This document shows positions 34,192 through 42,741 of a stretch of 46,530 nucleotides of DNA, piece by piece; the stretch's first letter is position 1; each line of letters begins with the position of its first letter. The notes below the pieces were generated by a model. The model made no database searches and was not told the origin of the DNA. It saw nothing but the letters and a program-made list of their open reading frames with translations. Source of the DNA: Limosilactobacillus pulli (GTDB lineage: Bacteria; Bacillota; Bacilli; Lactobacillales; Lactobacillaceae); assembly GCF_947381555.1 (NCBI RefSeq), contig NZ_CANCWQ010000014.1:1-46530 (forward strand), in the 5' to 3' direction. The position numbers and the translations under genes are program-made.

Positions 34192-34815
34192 TTACTTTTT
34201 TTGATCAACCATATTAGCAGCCGGAATTCTGATCAGAGTATGCGTATCAGCCAGCTTGCCACAGCGAACGCCCATCCCGTTTAAGATCGTATCGCGATAT
34301 TTGATCGTCATTACGGCAACAAAAGCATGACCCGTCTTTGAGTCATAGGCCTTTAGCTTTTTCATATTCCAAGGATAGCCGACTGCCTGTCCGGTAACCA
34401 GTCGATCACTGTCAACGATCGTGGTTCCCCGCGCATCAGTCGTCATCTTGGCATTATCCGTCCAGTAGGTGTAGGAAACGATCGGCCGCGTACCGCCCTG
34501 GGCATGCTTGGCAATCACGTAGTAGTAATCGTTGTCTTGACTGTTCAGCTGTAGCGCCTCATATTCAGTCGTTATCTTAACGGCTTGAGTATCGTCATAT
34601 GAAACGCGCCGGAAAAACGATAAATATGCCATACCGCCTAACCAGCCAATCGCCAAGACGACCAGCACTACGTAACGTACAAACAATTTTTTGTCAAAAC
34701 GATGCTTCGTCTTGGCAATCAGCATCAGTTGCTTGACGCGGATGTAGTGAGTAACCCAGATCATAAAAACAATGGCCGCGATCCAAAGCAGCCATCCCAA
34801 CCAGTTCCAATTCAT
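34192..34815 (-). CDS. Membrane protein of unknown function (LVIS_2131-like)
   Basis: A protein of 207 residues with two N-terminal membrane helices (residues ~3-22 and ~47-68) separated by a basic loop, then an extracytoplasmic beta-rich domain of about 130 residues. The opening MNWNWLGWLLWIAAIVFMIW resembles the lactobacillar LVIS_2131 family; this is from memory and the function is unknown. ATG 34815 follows AGGAGC. It is upstream of efp but separated from it by 199 bases. Confidence 0.75.
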   Translation of the reverse strand: MNWNWLGWLLWIAAIVFMIWVTHYIRVKQLMLIAKTKHRFDKKLFVRYVVLVVLAIGWLGGMAYLSFFRRVSYDDTQAVKITTEYEALQLNSQDNDYYYVIAKHAQGGTRPIVSYTYWTDNAKMTTDARGTTIVDSDRLVTGQAVGYPWNMKKLKAYDSKTGHAFVAVMTIKYRDTILNGMGVRCGKLADTHTLIRIPAANMVDQKK

Positions 34816-34955
34816 AATTTTTTGCTCCTAAATCAATGACCGTATTCGTGCGTCAGACAACAAAAAAATCTATACATAAATTGTAACACATTGCGGCAAT
34901 TGTTCCTTATTTCTCATGCCGTTATTAATAAAATAAGTTACAATAGAAGTATAAA

Positions 34956-34969
34956 TAAAAACGTTTTCA
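34956..34969. promoter_or_regulatory. cre-like palindrome upstream of the HdeD-like gene
   Basis: On the minus strand TGAAAACGTTTTTA matches the cre consensus at 13 of 14 positions. It lies in the 264-base region between the two membrane-protein genes. Confidence 0.45.
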
Positions 34970-35085
34970 CCCATAAAAGTGGTGATGTGGCTAGTGTAGT
35001 TAACATTTGATTAGTTATTGTCTCTTTATAATTTTGCAATTATCCATGATATGTTTGCATTCCGATTTCTAAGGGGGTAATGATT

Positions 35086-35613
35086 ATGGAAATGGACGGA
35101 TACAAAAAGCGTTTTGACTGGGCCAGTCTGCTTTTGGGAATCGTACTGGTGGTATTGGGCTGCGTTTCAATCATGCACCCAGACAAATCGCTGCATCTGC
35201 TCTGCATCTTAGTTGGCGTGGGCTTGCTGCTATTGGGAATCTACGAGCTCTGGGCCCGCAGTAAGATGCAGGAGTGGCTCGGCTATCGTTCCGGTTGGCT
35301 GCTCGGTACCGGTATTTTAGACATTATCTTGGGGATCGTCTTTTTGGTATATCAAAACTTCGGCACTACCGTCATCGCCGTAGTCTTCGCACTCTGGTTC
35401 ATCATCGGATCTGCCAATGAGCTGACGATTGCTGGCTTCTTCCGTCAGCTAAACGTCGGCTACTACTGGCTTTTGTTTATCCTCGACATTCTGGGACTGA
35501 TTATCGGCGTAGTTTTGCTCTTCTCACCAATGCTTTCGGCAATTACCATGGTTGGGCTGATTTCTTTTTACTTGATCGTGATTGGAATCGTAAAGATTAT
35601 TCAAGCCTTCTAG
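35086..35613 (+). CDS. HdeD-like membrane protein (DUF308)
   Basis: An integral membrane protein of 175 residues with six predicted helices arranged as repeated hairpins, typical for DUF308/HdeD. E. coli HdeD contributes to acid resistance at high cell density; a stress role is possible but unproven here. The frame opens at ATG 35080, only two bases from the AAGGGGG ribosome site. ATG 35086 has a spacing of eight and is preferred. Confidence 0.82.
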   Translation: MEMDGYKKRFDWASLLLGIVLVVLGCVSIMHPDKSLHLLCILVGVGLLLLGIYELWARSKMQEWLGYRSGWLLGTGILDIILGIVFLVYQNFGTTVIAVVFALWFIIGSANELTIAGFFRQLNVGYYWLLFILDILGLIIGVVLLFSPMLSAITMVGLISFYLIVIGIVKIIQAF

Positions 35614-35632
35614 CATCTACGAAAAGAAAAGT

Positions 35633-35650
35633 TTACAATAAATATTGTAA
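35633..35650 (+). promoter_or_regulatory. Perfect operator-like palindrome
   Basis: TTACAATA-AA-TATTGTAA is an 8+2+8 perfect palindrome located 60 bases before the 63-residue protein start. It resembles MarR/OhrR-type or other dimeric-regulator operators; the regulator is unknown. Confidence 0.5.
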
Positions 35651-35709
35651 TATCGTACGTATGCAGCCATCGTTATTATGAATGATGACCAGGAAGGGAG
35701 AAAGTTTTA

Positions 35710-35901
35710 ATGAGCGAACCAGTCAACAATCTTGCAGCAGAAATCATTGAATTTGAACGGATCCACGAAATGACCGACAACCAGGTCGCATTTGGCAGTC
35801 AAATGTCGGTTGAACGCGTTCATGACATCAAATCTCAAAGCGATAACGCTACGGATGAAGAAGCCAGTCTTTTGCGGCGCTTCATGCAGGCTAAGCACTA
35901 A
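35710..35901 (+). CDS. Small 63-residue protein, possibly helix-turn-helix-like
   Basis: A small soluble acidic protein. EFERIHEMTDNQVAFGSQMSVERVHDIK resembles the front half of an XRE-type helix-turn-helix, and it recalls the lactobacillar LBP_cg2779-type small proteins (from memory). GAAGGGAG precedes ATG 35710. The strand is supported by that site and by the terminator right after the stop; the antisense frame of similar length has neither. Confidence 0.72.
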   Translation: MSEPVNNLAAEIIEFERIHEMTDNQVAFGSQMSVERVHDIKSQSDNATDEEASLLRRFMQAKH

Positions 35902-35903
35902 TA

Positions 35904-35934
35904 AAAAACGCGTCTTAGACAGGCGCGTTTTTTT
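35904..35934 (+). terminator. Terminator of the 63-residue protein gene
   Basis: AAACGCG (35906-35912) pairs with CGCGTTT (35924-35930), followed by a T-run. Confidence 0.8.
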
Positions 35935-35992
35935 ATTTATATATAGCCTTAAACGGCCAAAATAAGCCCGTTATGATCAATCCGCAGTCCTG

Positions 35993-36940
35993 CTAGATCT
36001 CTGGATAATGAAAATCAACCATCAATGGCTGGGGATTTAATCTAGCAGCAGGATTCTTAATGCGCTTCATCAGCGTATCAATCAAAAGCTCCGACAATGC
36101 GGCGGTTGGCTGCTGAACCGTTGGCAGTTCCGGTGACAACTCACGAATCATTTTTGAGCCGTCATATCCCGTAACATGGAAATTTTTGTTAATTTGCTTG
36201 CCGGCTCTGACAGCCAAGTGGATAATCTTTAAGGCATCAACGTCATTGGTTGCCACCACGCCATCATATTTCCCAGGAAAAGTTGCCTGAAGATCCGTCT
36301 TTTTGGCATCCAATGGTACATATTCAATTCGATGCGCAGCAAAACAGTCGACAGCTCCCTGAACCCTGTTCAACGTTGGTGAAACCGAAGTATCTTCATC
36401 AATCAGAACTGCAGGATGCTTGACGTTTTTGGAAATCAGATATTCTGCTGCCATCTGACCGCCACGATAGCTGTCAGCTGATACGATCGGAATATTGTCG
36501 GCCAGGTAACGGTCAAACGATACAATTGGTGCTTTAATGCGCTGATACTCCTCGATTCCCAAATTATGAGAACCTGATATAATGCCATCAACCTGATTGG
36601 CCATCAGCATTGCCAGATAGTCATGCTCAATATCCGGATTCTGTGCTGATGAGGCAATGATCGTCTTGTAACCCTTGGCAAACAGGCGATACTCCAGATC
36701 ATTTACCAGCTCTGCATAAAACGGATTGATAATGTTAGGGAAGATCAAGCCGATAAACTTGGATGGCTTGCCCTGCATCGCACGTGCCAGTGCATTGGGC
36801 TGATAGTTCAGCTCACGCATGGCCTCGTGGACCTTATTAATGGTTTTCTCGCTCAATGATCCATAATTATTGATAACGCGAGAAACCGTCGTGACTGAGA
36901 CGCCAGCCAATTTAGCGACGTCTTTTAGTTTAGCTACCAT
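35993..36940 (-). CDS. LacI-family regulator of the sucrose genes (ScrR-like)
   Basis: A regulator of 315 residues. The helix-turn-helix and hinge (KLKDVAKLAGVSVTTVSRVI to YQPNALARAM) are followed by a complete periplasmic-binding-like sugar-sensing core ending in PQPLMVDFHYPEI. It is encoded after the gtfA terminator, so it is expressed separately. The operator-like palindromes in front of the MFS-gtfA operon are its natural targets. ScrR is the likely name by position; the effector is not shown by sequence. Confidence 0.88.
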   Translation of the reverse strand: MVAKLKDVAKLAGVSVTTVSRVINNYGSLSEKTINKVHEAMRELNYQPNALARAMQGKPSKFIGLIFPNIINPFYAELVNDLEYRLFAKGYKTIIASSAQNPDIEHDYLAMLMANQVDGIISGSHNLGIEEYQRIKAPIVSFDRYLADNIPIVSADSYRGGQMAAEYLISKNVKHPAVLIDEDTSVSPTLNRVQGAVDCFAAHRIEYVPLDAKKTDLQATFPGKYDGVVATNDVDALKIIHLAVRAGKQINKNFHVTGYDGSKMIRELSPELPTVQQPTAALSELLIDTLMKRIKNPAARLNPQPLMVDFHYPEI

Positions 36941-37013
36941 ATCTCTGACCTCGTTGAAATGATTGTCCTACTATTATAGACCAATCTGCAACAATTCGTT
37001 AGTTCTTTAAATA

Positions 37014-37048
37014 AAAAATCGCATCAGCTTAAGGCTGATGCGATTTTT
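37014..37048. terminator. Strong terminator between gtfA and the LacI-type gene
   Basis: AAAAATCGCATCAGC (37014-37028) pairs perfectly with GCTGATGCGATTTTT (37034-37048) around a 5-base loop. Confidence 0.92.
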
Positions 37049-37085
37049 GTGAACTATTCTGCAGGTTGACTAAAACAGACCTTTA

Positions 37086-38543
37086 TTAGTTTTGTTCCAT
37101 AACCGTTTCGCCGTTAGCCGTAATCTTAAATGTCTTGTTGGCTGCATCGGCTTCCAGAACGGCAACATTTTGGCCATCCTTGTCCTTACGAGTAATCGTG
37201 ATCGTCGTTTCGGTTGGCGTTTGAATGTCAATCGAGCCATCCAGATCAAAGGCAGCAAATTCGTTACGCCAGCTCAGCATCTTCAGCAGGTTGGCAACGA
37301 CTGGACGTTGAACTTCCTTGGCCACTTCTTCTTTAGTATAGTAGTGACGGTTGATGTTCCGACCTTCTTTAGTCTTTTCCAACAGTTCCAAGTCATTGGA
37401 GCCAGCCAGCAGACCAACGTAGTAAACCATTGGGATACCGGGGGCGAATACTTGGAAGGCACGTGCCAGCAGGTATGCCCGGTCGTCATCGCCCAATGCG
37501 GAGTAGTACGTTGAGTTGATCTGGTAGATGTCCAGGTTGTTGTAGGCAGCTGATGAGTACTTACGCTTAACGTTGGCACCAACCTTGTACAATTCGTTAG
37601 AAGCGTAGTCGATTTCTTCATCAGTCAGAATATCGCGTGCATCAACGACACCAATCCCATCGTGCGTGTCAAGCGTCGTAAACTGCTTCATTGGACTCAT
37701 CTTCAGCCACTTAGCCAGACGGTTGGTCTTGCCGGAGTACAGAGTGTACAGCGTCGTCATTGGCAGTGCAAAGTCATATACAAAGTAGCCGTGCTGCGAG
37801 ATCTTTTCAGGAATCGTGTAGTGTTCGTGGATTTCTGGCAGAATTTCAGCGTTGTATGGTGCCAGAATCTCACGCACTTCATTCAGCAGATCCCAGATTT
37901 CTGGTTCAACAAAGAAGTCGTTGGTACCAATCTTCTTAACAGCGTAAGCAAAGGCATCCAGACGAATCAGGTCGGCACCGTGCTTAACCATGTCAGTCAG
38001 CGTTTGCTTGAAGAATTCTTGGGCAACCTTGCTCTTAACGTTGATGTCGATTTGTTCTTCACCAAACGTGTTCCACAGATGCTCAACGGAACCATCATCA
38101 AACTTGATCTCTTGCATTGGGGCCTTGTCCTTACGCTTGTAGATCAAGTCAACGTCTTCTTTGGTTGGACGGTCAGGACCAGCAGCTGCCCAGAACTTTT
38201 CCCAACGAATAAAGAAGTCGTTATACTTGGAGTCGTCATGATTCTTCTTGAAGTCTTGGTACATAACCGACTTCTTGGAAATGTGGTTGATCATGAAGTC
38301 AAACATCAAGTAGTATTCTTCACCCAATGCTTCAACATCGGCCCAGTTACCAAAGGCAGGGTCAACAACCGTGTAGTCGTATGGTGCAAAACCACGGTCA
38401 CCGGTTGATGGGAAGAAAGGCAGCAGGTGAACACCGCCAATTGCATCGCCGATGTATTCGTTTAAGACTTCGTGCGTTTCCTTGATGTTCTTAGCCAGTG
38501 AGTCAGAGTAGGTGATCAGCATGGCTTTGTTTTTGATTGGCAT
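37086..38543 (-). CDS. gtfA: Sucrose phosphorylase
   Basis: A GH13 subfamily 18 enzyme that cleaves sucrose with phosphate to alpha-glucose-1-phosphate and fructose, saving ATP. The protein has 485 residues, typical for the family. The nucleophile is D196 (IRLDAFAY), the acid/base E237 (LPEIHEHY), and the transition-state aspartate lies in LDTHDGIGVVD. It is cytosolic. It lies 23 bases after the MFS gene with GGAGG before the ATG, so the two form an operon. Related phosphorylases that act on sucrose-6-phosphate or glucosylglycerol share these motifs; the MFS partner (no PTS) favours free sucrose. Confidence 0.9.
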   Translation of the reverse strand: MPIKNKAMLITYSDSLAKNIKETHEVLNEYIGDAIGGVHLLPFFPSTGDRGFAPYDYTVVDPAFGNWADVEALGEEYYLMFDFMINHISKKSVMYQDFKKNHDDSKYNDFFIRWEKFWAAAGPDRPTKEDVDLIYKRKDKAPMQEIKFDDGSVEHLWNTFGEEQIDINVKSKVAQEFFKQTLTDMVKHGADLIRLDAFAYAVKKIGTNDFFVEPEIWDLLNEVREILAPYNAEILPEIHEHYTIPEKISQHGYFVYDFALPMTTLYTLYSGKTNRLAKWLKMSPMKQFTTLDTHDGIGVVDARDILTDEEIDYASNELYKVGANVKRKYSSAAYNNLDIYQINSTYYSALGDDDRAYLLARAFQVFAPGIPMVYYVGLLAGSNDLELLEKTKEGRNINRHYYTKEEVAKEVQRPVVANLLKMLSWRNEFAAFDLDGSIDIQTPTETTITITRKDKDGQNVAVLEADAANKTFKITANGETVMEQN

Positions 38544-38566
38544 GTTTAATCCTCCAAAAATGTAAG

Positions 38567-39796
38567 TTAGTTTTTCTTAGCTTGACGACGAGTTGCAATA
38601 AAGATAACCAAGGCAATTACCAACAGGCCGATTCCGTATGGCACGAATGGTGCTGCCAGGTCCAAGCCGGCTTGTGGCCGGCCCATGATGTGATTGGTCC
38701 ATTCAGCAATCGTTGGTGAGAAAAAGGCCCCAAAGTTAAAACCGATCAGAACCATTGAAGTAATCAGCGGCTGACGCTCAGCCGGTGCCAGATCAGGCAG
38801 CAGGTTAAAGATCAAAGGAGAGACCAGCTGCAATGGGAACCCGATCAACAGCAGACCGATTACCAGCATCATAAAACTGCGGTGACTGGCACCATAGGCA
38901 AACAGGAAGTTCGAGATTGCCATCAGAATCAGACCGAAGTAAACCGTCCCGAATCCCATAACCTTCTTAATCGAGCCGTAGAACAAACCACCCAGCGTTG
39001 CTCCAATCAGCATCAGCGATAAGAAGTTGGAAGAACCGGTGTAGCTGGCACCCTTAATGGCTACTGCTACCCCAGAGAAACGGTTTTCCATGCCGACATA
39101 GTCAACAACCAACAGGAAGGCAAACAAAATGAGCAGATAGACGACGGGACTGATCTTGCCCTTACCTTCGCCTTCAATGGCTTCTTTCAATTCTGCTTCT
39201 TGTTTTTCTTCCTTCTCCTCAGCTGCTTCTACCTTGCTGTCGTCCGGAACGCGAGCGGCAAAGAAAAGCAGTACCAAGAAGGCCAGTGCGTAGACCAGAA
39301 ATGACTGCCGCCAGCCAATCAAGCTCAAAAGCAGACCGGCAATAAACAGGGTCGTGGCTTGACCGATCTGTTCGGCAGCCGCCCGCCAGCCTAGCATTTG
39401 AGCTCGATCATTGCCCTCATACCAAACTGAGATCATCGAAATGGCCTGCGAGTTGTAGAGACCATAACCAGCCCCCAAGACTAATCGCGATGCCAAGACG
39501 ATGCCATAGTTGCTGACAAACATTGGCACCAGCCCAGCCAGACCAACGATGAAGACCCCCAGCATGATGATCTTCTTGTCAGAAATGTGGAACCACGATT
39601 GCAGCAGCGGTGAAAGTACCACAAAGATCATAACGGCAAAAGATGGTGTCGTAACCAGGTATTCAGACTGCGTTTGCGTAATGTGCAAAGCCGCCTTCAA
39701 CTGTGGCAGCGATCCCTGAATCGCGTACGCACTGGTCACCATGAAAGAAACCGACAAGAAAGCCAGTTTCGTCATAATTGACTTTTTGTTGTCCAT
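38567..39796 (-). CDS. MFS transporter of the sucrose operon
   Basis: A 12-helix major facilitator of 409 residues with a long acidic central loop (Glu/Lys-rich, residues ~185-212) between helices 6 and 7. It shares its transcript with gtfA, so a sugar such as sucrose is the likeliest cargo; the sequence alone does not prove this. ATG 39796 has a modest ribosome site (AGGGGAAAA). Expression should be controlled by the LacI-type regulator through the two operators upstream. Confidence 0.85.
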   Translation of the reverse strand: MDNKKSIMTKLAFLSVSFMVTSAYAIQGSLPQLKAALHITQTQSEYLVTTPSFAVMIFVVLSPLLQSWFHISDKKIIMLGVFIVGLAGLVPMFVSNYGIVLASRLVLGAGYGLYNSQAISMISVWYEGNDRAQMLGWRAAAEQIGQATTLFIAGLLLSLIGWRQSFLVYALAFLVLLFFAARVPDDSKVEAAEEKEEKQEAELKEAIEGEGKGKISPVVYLLILFAFLLVVDYVGMENRFSGVAVAIKGASYTGSSNFLSLMLIGATLGGLFYGSIKKVMGFGTVYFGLILMAISNFLFAYGASHRSFMMLVIGLLLIGFPLQLVSPLIFNLLPDLAPAERQPLITSMVLIGFNFGAFFSPTIAEWTNHIMGRPQAGLDLAAPFVPYGIGLLVIALVIFIATRRQAKKN

Positions 39797-39838
39797 GTTG
39801 TTTTCCCCTACAAATATATTTAACGCTTCATCAAACTG

Positions 39839-39858
39839 ATTGATAAACGTTTATCAAT
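39839..39858 (-). promoter_or_regulatory. Downstream operator of the sucrose operon
   Basis: ATTGATAAACGTTTATCAAT is a perfect 20-bp palindrome with the central CG typical of LacI-family operators. It lies between the promoter and the MFS start. Confidence 0.8.
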
Positions 39859-39871
39859 TTCATCGAGAATT

Positions 39872-39912
39872 ATTTTAACTTGTTTTAGTTTCTTTTGTCA
39901 ATCGTTTATCAA
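39872..39912 (-). promoter_or_regulatory. Sucrose operon promoter with upstream operator
   Basis: On the minus strand TTGACA (39901-39896) and TAAAAT (39877-39872) are spaced 18 bases. A degenerate copy of the operator (TTGATAAACGATTGACAA, 39912-39895) covers the -35. The two operators are centred 55 bp apart. Confidence 0.75.
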
Positions 39913-39914
39913 AA

Positions 39915-39948
39915 AAGATTTGAATCGCTTTCGCGGCACTCAAATCTT
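39915..39948. repeat. Inverted repeat in the 419-base gap before the glucosaminidase gene
   Basis: AAGATTTGA (39915-39923) and TCAAATCTT (39940-39948) form a 9-bp stem. The rest of the gap up to 40215 is AT-rich; I see no gene and no confident promoter in it. Confidence 0.4.
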
Positions 39949-40215
39949 ATTTTCATACTTTTAATAATCAAAAAGTGATTCTTTGTTTAATATTGCGATC
40001 AGTGAAGAAATTTCTCAGGCATAAAAGTCTATTAATTTATAGTAGATTTTAGTCGTTTTCATTTAAAAATTAATTGACGTAACCCGTTGTGAATGCTACT
40101 TTTTAATTAGCTGCTATTCTTAACGAATTATTAAAAAATATAAATTCTAACATATATAGCCGATATAGCCGACTTAACCACTGATCAGCTAGTTTTTAAA
40201 GGAGTATGCTCACGT

Positions 40216-42219
40216 ATGAAAAATCCAATCATCGACGAAACACATCAGCATTATAAGATGTACAAGAGCGGCCGGCAATGGGTCTTTGCCAGCATCGCCG
40301 CTTTAACCATGCTGACGGCGGGCGCCTCGGTTGCCCATGCCGATCAAAAGACCAACCAGACCACGCATCAGATTACCGTTTCTGGCAATGCCAACGGTTC
40401 TGATGCCAGCCAGGAAGCTGACGGCAGCGCTACAGCTGCCAGCTCGCAAGCTAGTCAAGCCAGTGCCGCTGCCAGTCAGGTTAATGAAGCAGACGTTCAA
40501 AGTACTGCCTCACAAAACACCACTGAAACAAACACTGCATCGACTGCCAGCGCTGTTGCCAGCACCGCAGTTCAGGCCGAATCTGCTGCTGTATCTGCTA
40601 ACAGTGCCGGCTCAAGTACCGCTGCCAGCCAGTCAAGCACTGCCGAATCTACTGCCAGTCAAGTAGTCGAGTCTGCTGCAACGACGACACTGGCTGCAGC
40701 CAGTGCAAGTACTCAAAGCAATCAGGTTGACCTGAGTTCGCTTTACTTCAGCAGCAATGCCAAGTCGCAAAACTTTATCGAAAGCGTTGCGCAAGGCGCG
40801 ATCAATGGTTGGACCAAGTATGGCGTTTTGCCTTCCGTTACCGTTGCCCAAGCAATTTTGGAAAGCGGCTGGGGGCAGTCTGGTCTTTCTACTTCAGCCC
40901 ACAACCTGTTTGGGATCAAAGGCAGCTATAATGGTCAATATGTTACGATGCAGACACGTGAGGTCTACAATGGTCAAAGCTACTACATATACGACAACTT
41001 CCGCAAGTATGCCAACAACTCCGAATCAGTTAAGGATCACGGCAACTTCTTGTACAGCAACAGTCGTTATGCCAACCTGCTGGGCGACCAGTCCTACACC
41101 AGCGTAGCACGCAAGCTGCAGGCAGATGGCTATGCTACCGATCCATCATATGCCTCATCTTTGATCAAGCTGGTGGAAATGTACAATCTGACTCAGCTTG
41201 ACAACATTGCCTTTTCTGGCAAGCAGCCCGTTATCAACAACAAGAATGACTATAACTACTCTAACAGCGGCAATGCCGACAGCTCCAACGGCTACTATAC
41301 CGTTCAAAGCGGCGACACGCTGTCTGGAATTGCCTTGAAGTTCTCCACAACTTCCAGCAAGCTAGCCCAACTGAACAGTATTTCCAACCCGAACCTGATT
41401 TATGTTGGACAGCGTCTGTTGGTTAACCAAAACAGCGGCTCAAACTCCAGCTCTTCCAGTCAGTCCAGTTCTGCTACAACGAATACGGATGCATCAGCTG
41501 CCAGCTACACTGTTAAATCAGGCGACACGCTGTCTACCATTGCCAGCCAACATAATACGACGGTTAACCAGATTGTTTTGCTTAATCAGTTGAGCAATCC
41601 AAATCTGATCTACGTTGGTCAAGTCTTGAAGCTTAAAAACAACCAGACAACCAATTCGTCATCGGCAACATCGTCATCAACCGCTGCAACGACTGCTGGT
41701 ACATATACCGTTAAAGCTGGTGATACGCTGTCTGCCATTGCATCTCGCTACAGTACTTCCAGCAGCACGCTGGCTTCACTGAACTCACTGAGCAATCCAA
41801 ACCTGATTTATGTCGGTCAAGTACTTAAAGTCAGCTCAAATGCCTCGACCAGCAGTTCAACCAGTTCTTCTGCAAACAACACTGTAACGACTGCCTCTTC
41901 CTACACGGTTAAGGCTGGTGATACGCTGTCTGCCATCGCTGCCAAATACGGTACCACCTATCAGGCACTGGCATCAGCCAACAGCATCAGTAACCCAAAT
42001 GACATTTATGTGGGTCAGGTAATCAAGGTCAGCGCGAATGTAACCGCCGCCAGCTCTCAAACTGTTTCTTCAACCAGCAGCGGCAGCTACACGGTCAAGT
42101 CCGGCGACACACTTTACGGCATCGCTTTGGCTAATGGCTTGAACTGGCGGACATTGGCCAAGCAAAACGGCATCAGCGATCCAAACGTCATTTTCGTTGG
42201 CCAGAAGCTGAGCCTGTAA
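40216..42219 (+). CDS. Exported N-acetylglucosaminidase with five LysM repeats
   Basis: A peptidoglycan hydrolase of 667 residues. A KxYKxGKxW-type signal is present (KMYKSGRQW, residues 14-22, with Arg for the second-last Lys), then a hydrophobic core and cleavage near AHA42-D. Residues ~44-170 are Ser/Ala/Thr-rich. Residues ~174-328 form a glucosaminidase domain with catalytic E216 (QAILESGWGQS). Five LysM domains follow at about 360-402, 430-474, 496-540, 562-606 and 623-667, joined by Ser/Thr linkers. The signal type suggests export by the accessory Sec system and glycosylation of the Ser-rich stretch. Likely roles are cell separation or autolysis, bound to the wall by LysM. Confidence 0.92.
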   Translation: MKNPIIDETHQHYKMYKSGRQWVFASIAALTMLTAGASVAHADQKTNQTTHQITVSGNANGSDASQEADGSATAASSQASQASAAASQVNEADVQSTASQNTTETNTASTASAVASTAVQAESAAVSANSAGSSTAASQSSTAESTASQVVESAATTTLAAASASTQSNQVDLSSLYFSSNAKSQNFIESVAQGAINGWTKYGVLPSVTVAQAILESGWGQSGLSTSAHNLFGIKGSYNGQYVTMQTREVYNGQSYYIYDNFRKYANNSESVKDHGNFLYSNSRYANLLGDQSYTSVARKLQADGYATDPSYASSLIKLVEMYNLTQLDNIAFSGKQPVINNKNDYNYSNSGNADSSNGYYTVQSGDTLSGIALKFSTTSSKLAQLNSISNPNLIYVGQRLLVNQNSGSNSSSSSQSSSATTNTDASAASYTVKSGDTLSTIASQHNTTVNQIVLLNQLSNPNLIYVGQVLKLKNNQTTNSSSATSSSTAATTAGTYTVKAGDTLSAIASRYSTSSSTLASLNSLSNPNLIYVGQVLKVSSNASTSSSTSSSANNTVTTASSYTVKAGDTLSAIAAKYGTTYQALASANSISNPNDIYVGQVIKVSANVTAASSQTVSSTSSGSYTVKSGDTLYGIALANGLNWRTLAKQNGISDPNVIFVGQKLSL

Positions 42220-42237
42220 TTCATCGCATTTACACTT

Positions 42238-42274
42238 AACAGCCAGTCGGATTCATCTCCGACTGGCTGTTTTA
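42238..42274 (+). terminator. Terminator of the glucosaminidase gene
   Basis: AACAGCCAGTCGG (42238-42250) pairs perfectly with CCGACTGGCTGTT (42259-42271), then T's. Confidence 0.92.
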
Positions 42275-42390
42275 TCAAAATTATTTAGCGCTTAACACAC
42301 CGTTTCGCGCTGCTTGAAATTTAAATGGCAACGACCTATTATTGAAAGCATAACGTTTAAATATTCGTTACCGAGAAAGTAAGTGGTGTC

Positions 42391-42705
42391 GTGATCAATT
42401 ACCGTTCAATGGAAATCGAAGATCTGGATGAAATCAGTCGTTTATTTAAGCTTTTGGGACATCCTAAACGACTGCAGCTGCTGTATTTGCTGATTCAGCA
42501 TTCAATGAGCGTCTCTGAAATCAGTAAAGCACTGAACTGGGAGCAATCAGCCGTTTCCCATCAGCTGCAGCTGCTGCGCAAATATGGACTGGTCAAGCAG
42601 GTTCGGCATGGCAAGACCATCATCTATCATTTACAAGATCCCAAGGTTATGACCTTGATTGCCGATGTGGTTAGTCATGCTGAAAAGATCGTTAAATCGT
42701 CATAA
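42391..42705 (+). CDS. ArsR-family winged-helix regulator
   Basis: A dimeric repressor of 104 residues. The core RLFKLLGHPKRLQLLYLLIQ and recognition helix region NWEQSAVSHQLQLLRKYGLV are typical ArsR/SmtB. In the last helix only the Asp and one His of the CzrA-type D-H-H-H metal site remain (DPKVMTLIADVVSHAEKIV), and the CVC motif of ArsR is absent, so metal sensing is doubtful. GTG 42391 is the assumed start, with a weak ribosome site; ATG 42409 is an alternative. No transporter gene is adjacent. Confidence 0.85.
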   Translation: MINYRSMEIEDLDEISRLFKLLGHPKRLQLLYLLIQHSMSVSEISKALNWEQSAVSHQLQLLRKYGLVKQVRHGKTIIYHLQDPKVMTLIADVVSHAEKIVKSS

Positions 42706-42738
42706 AAAAGCGCACCGAAAATAATCCGGTGCGCTTTT
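42704..42738. terminator. Bidirectional terminator between the ArsR-type gene and argR
   Basis: AAAAGCGCACCG (42706-42717) pairs perfectly with CGGTGCGCTTTT (42727-42738). Confidence 0.88.
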
Positions 42739-42741
42739 GCT

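Noticed and set aside
35707..35898. Minus-strand frame over the 63-residue protein
   Set aside because: It has no ribosome site, and the terminator and GAAGGGAG site support the plus strand.
37662..38408. 248-codon plus-strand frame inside gtfA
   Set aside because: It is a shadow of the biased codons of gtfA, without a start signal or recognisable product.
39915..39948. Terminator or small-RNA gene near 39.9 kb
   Set aside because: A 9-bp AT stem without GC core or T-run, and no transcript leads into it; kept only as an inverted repeat.
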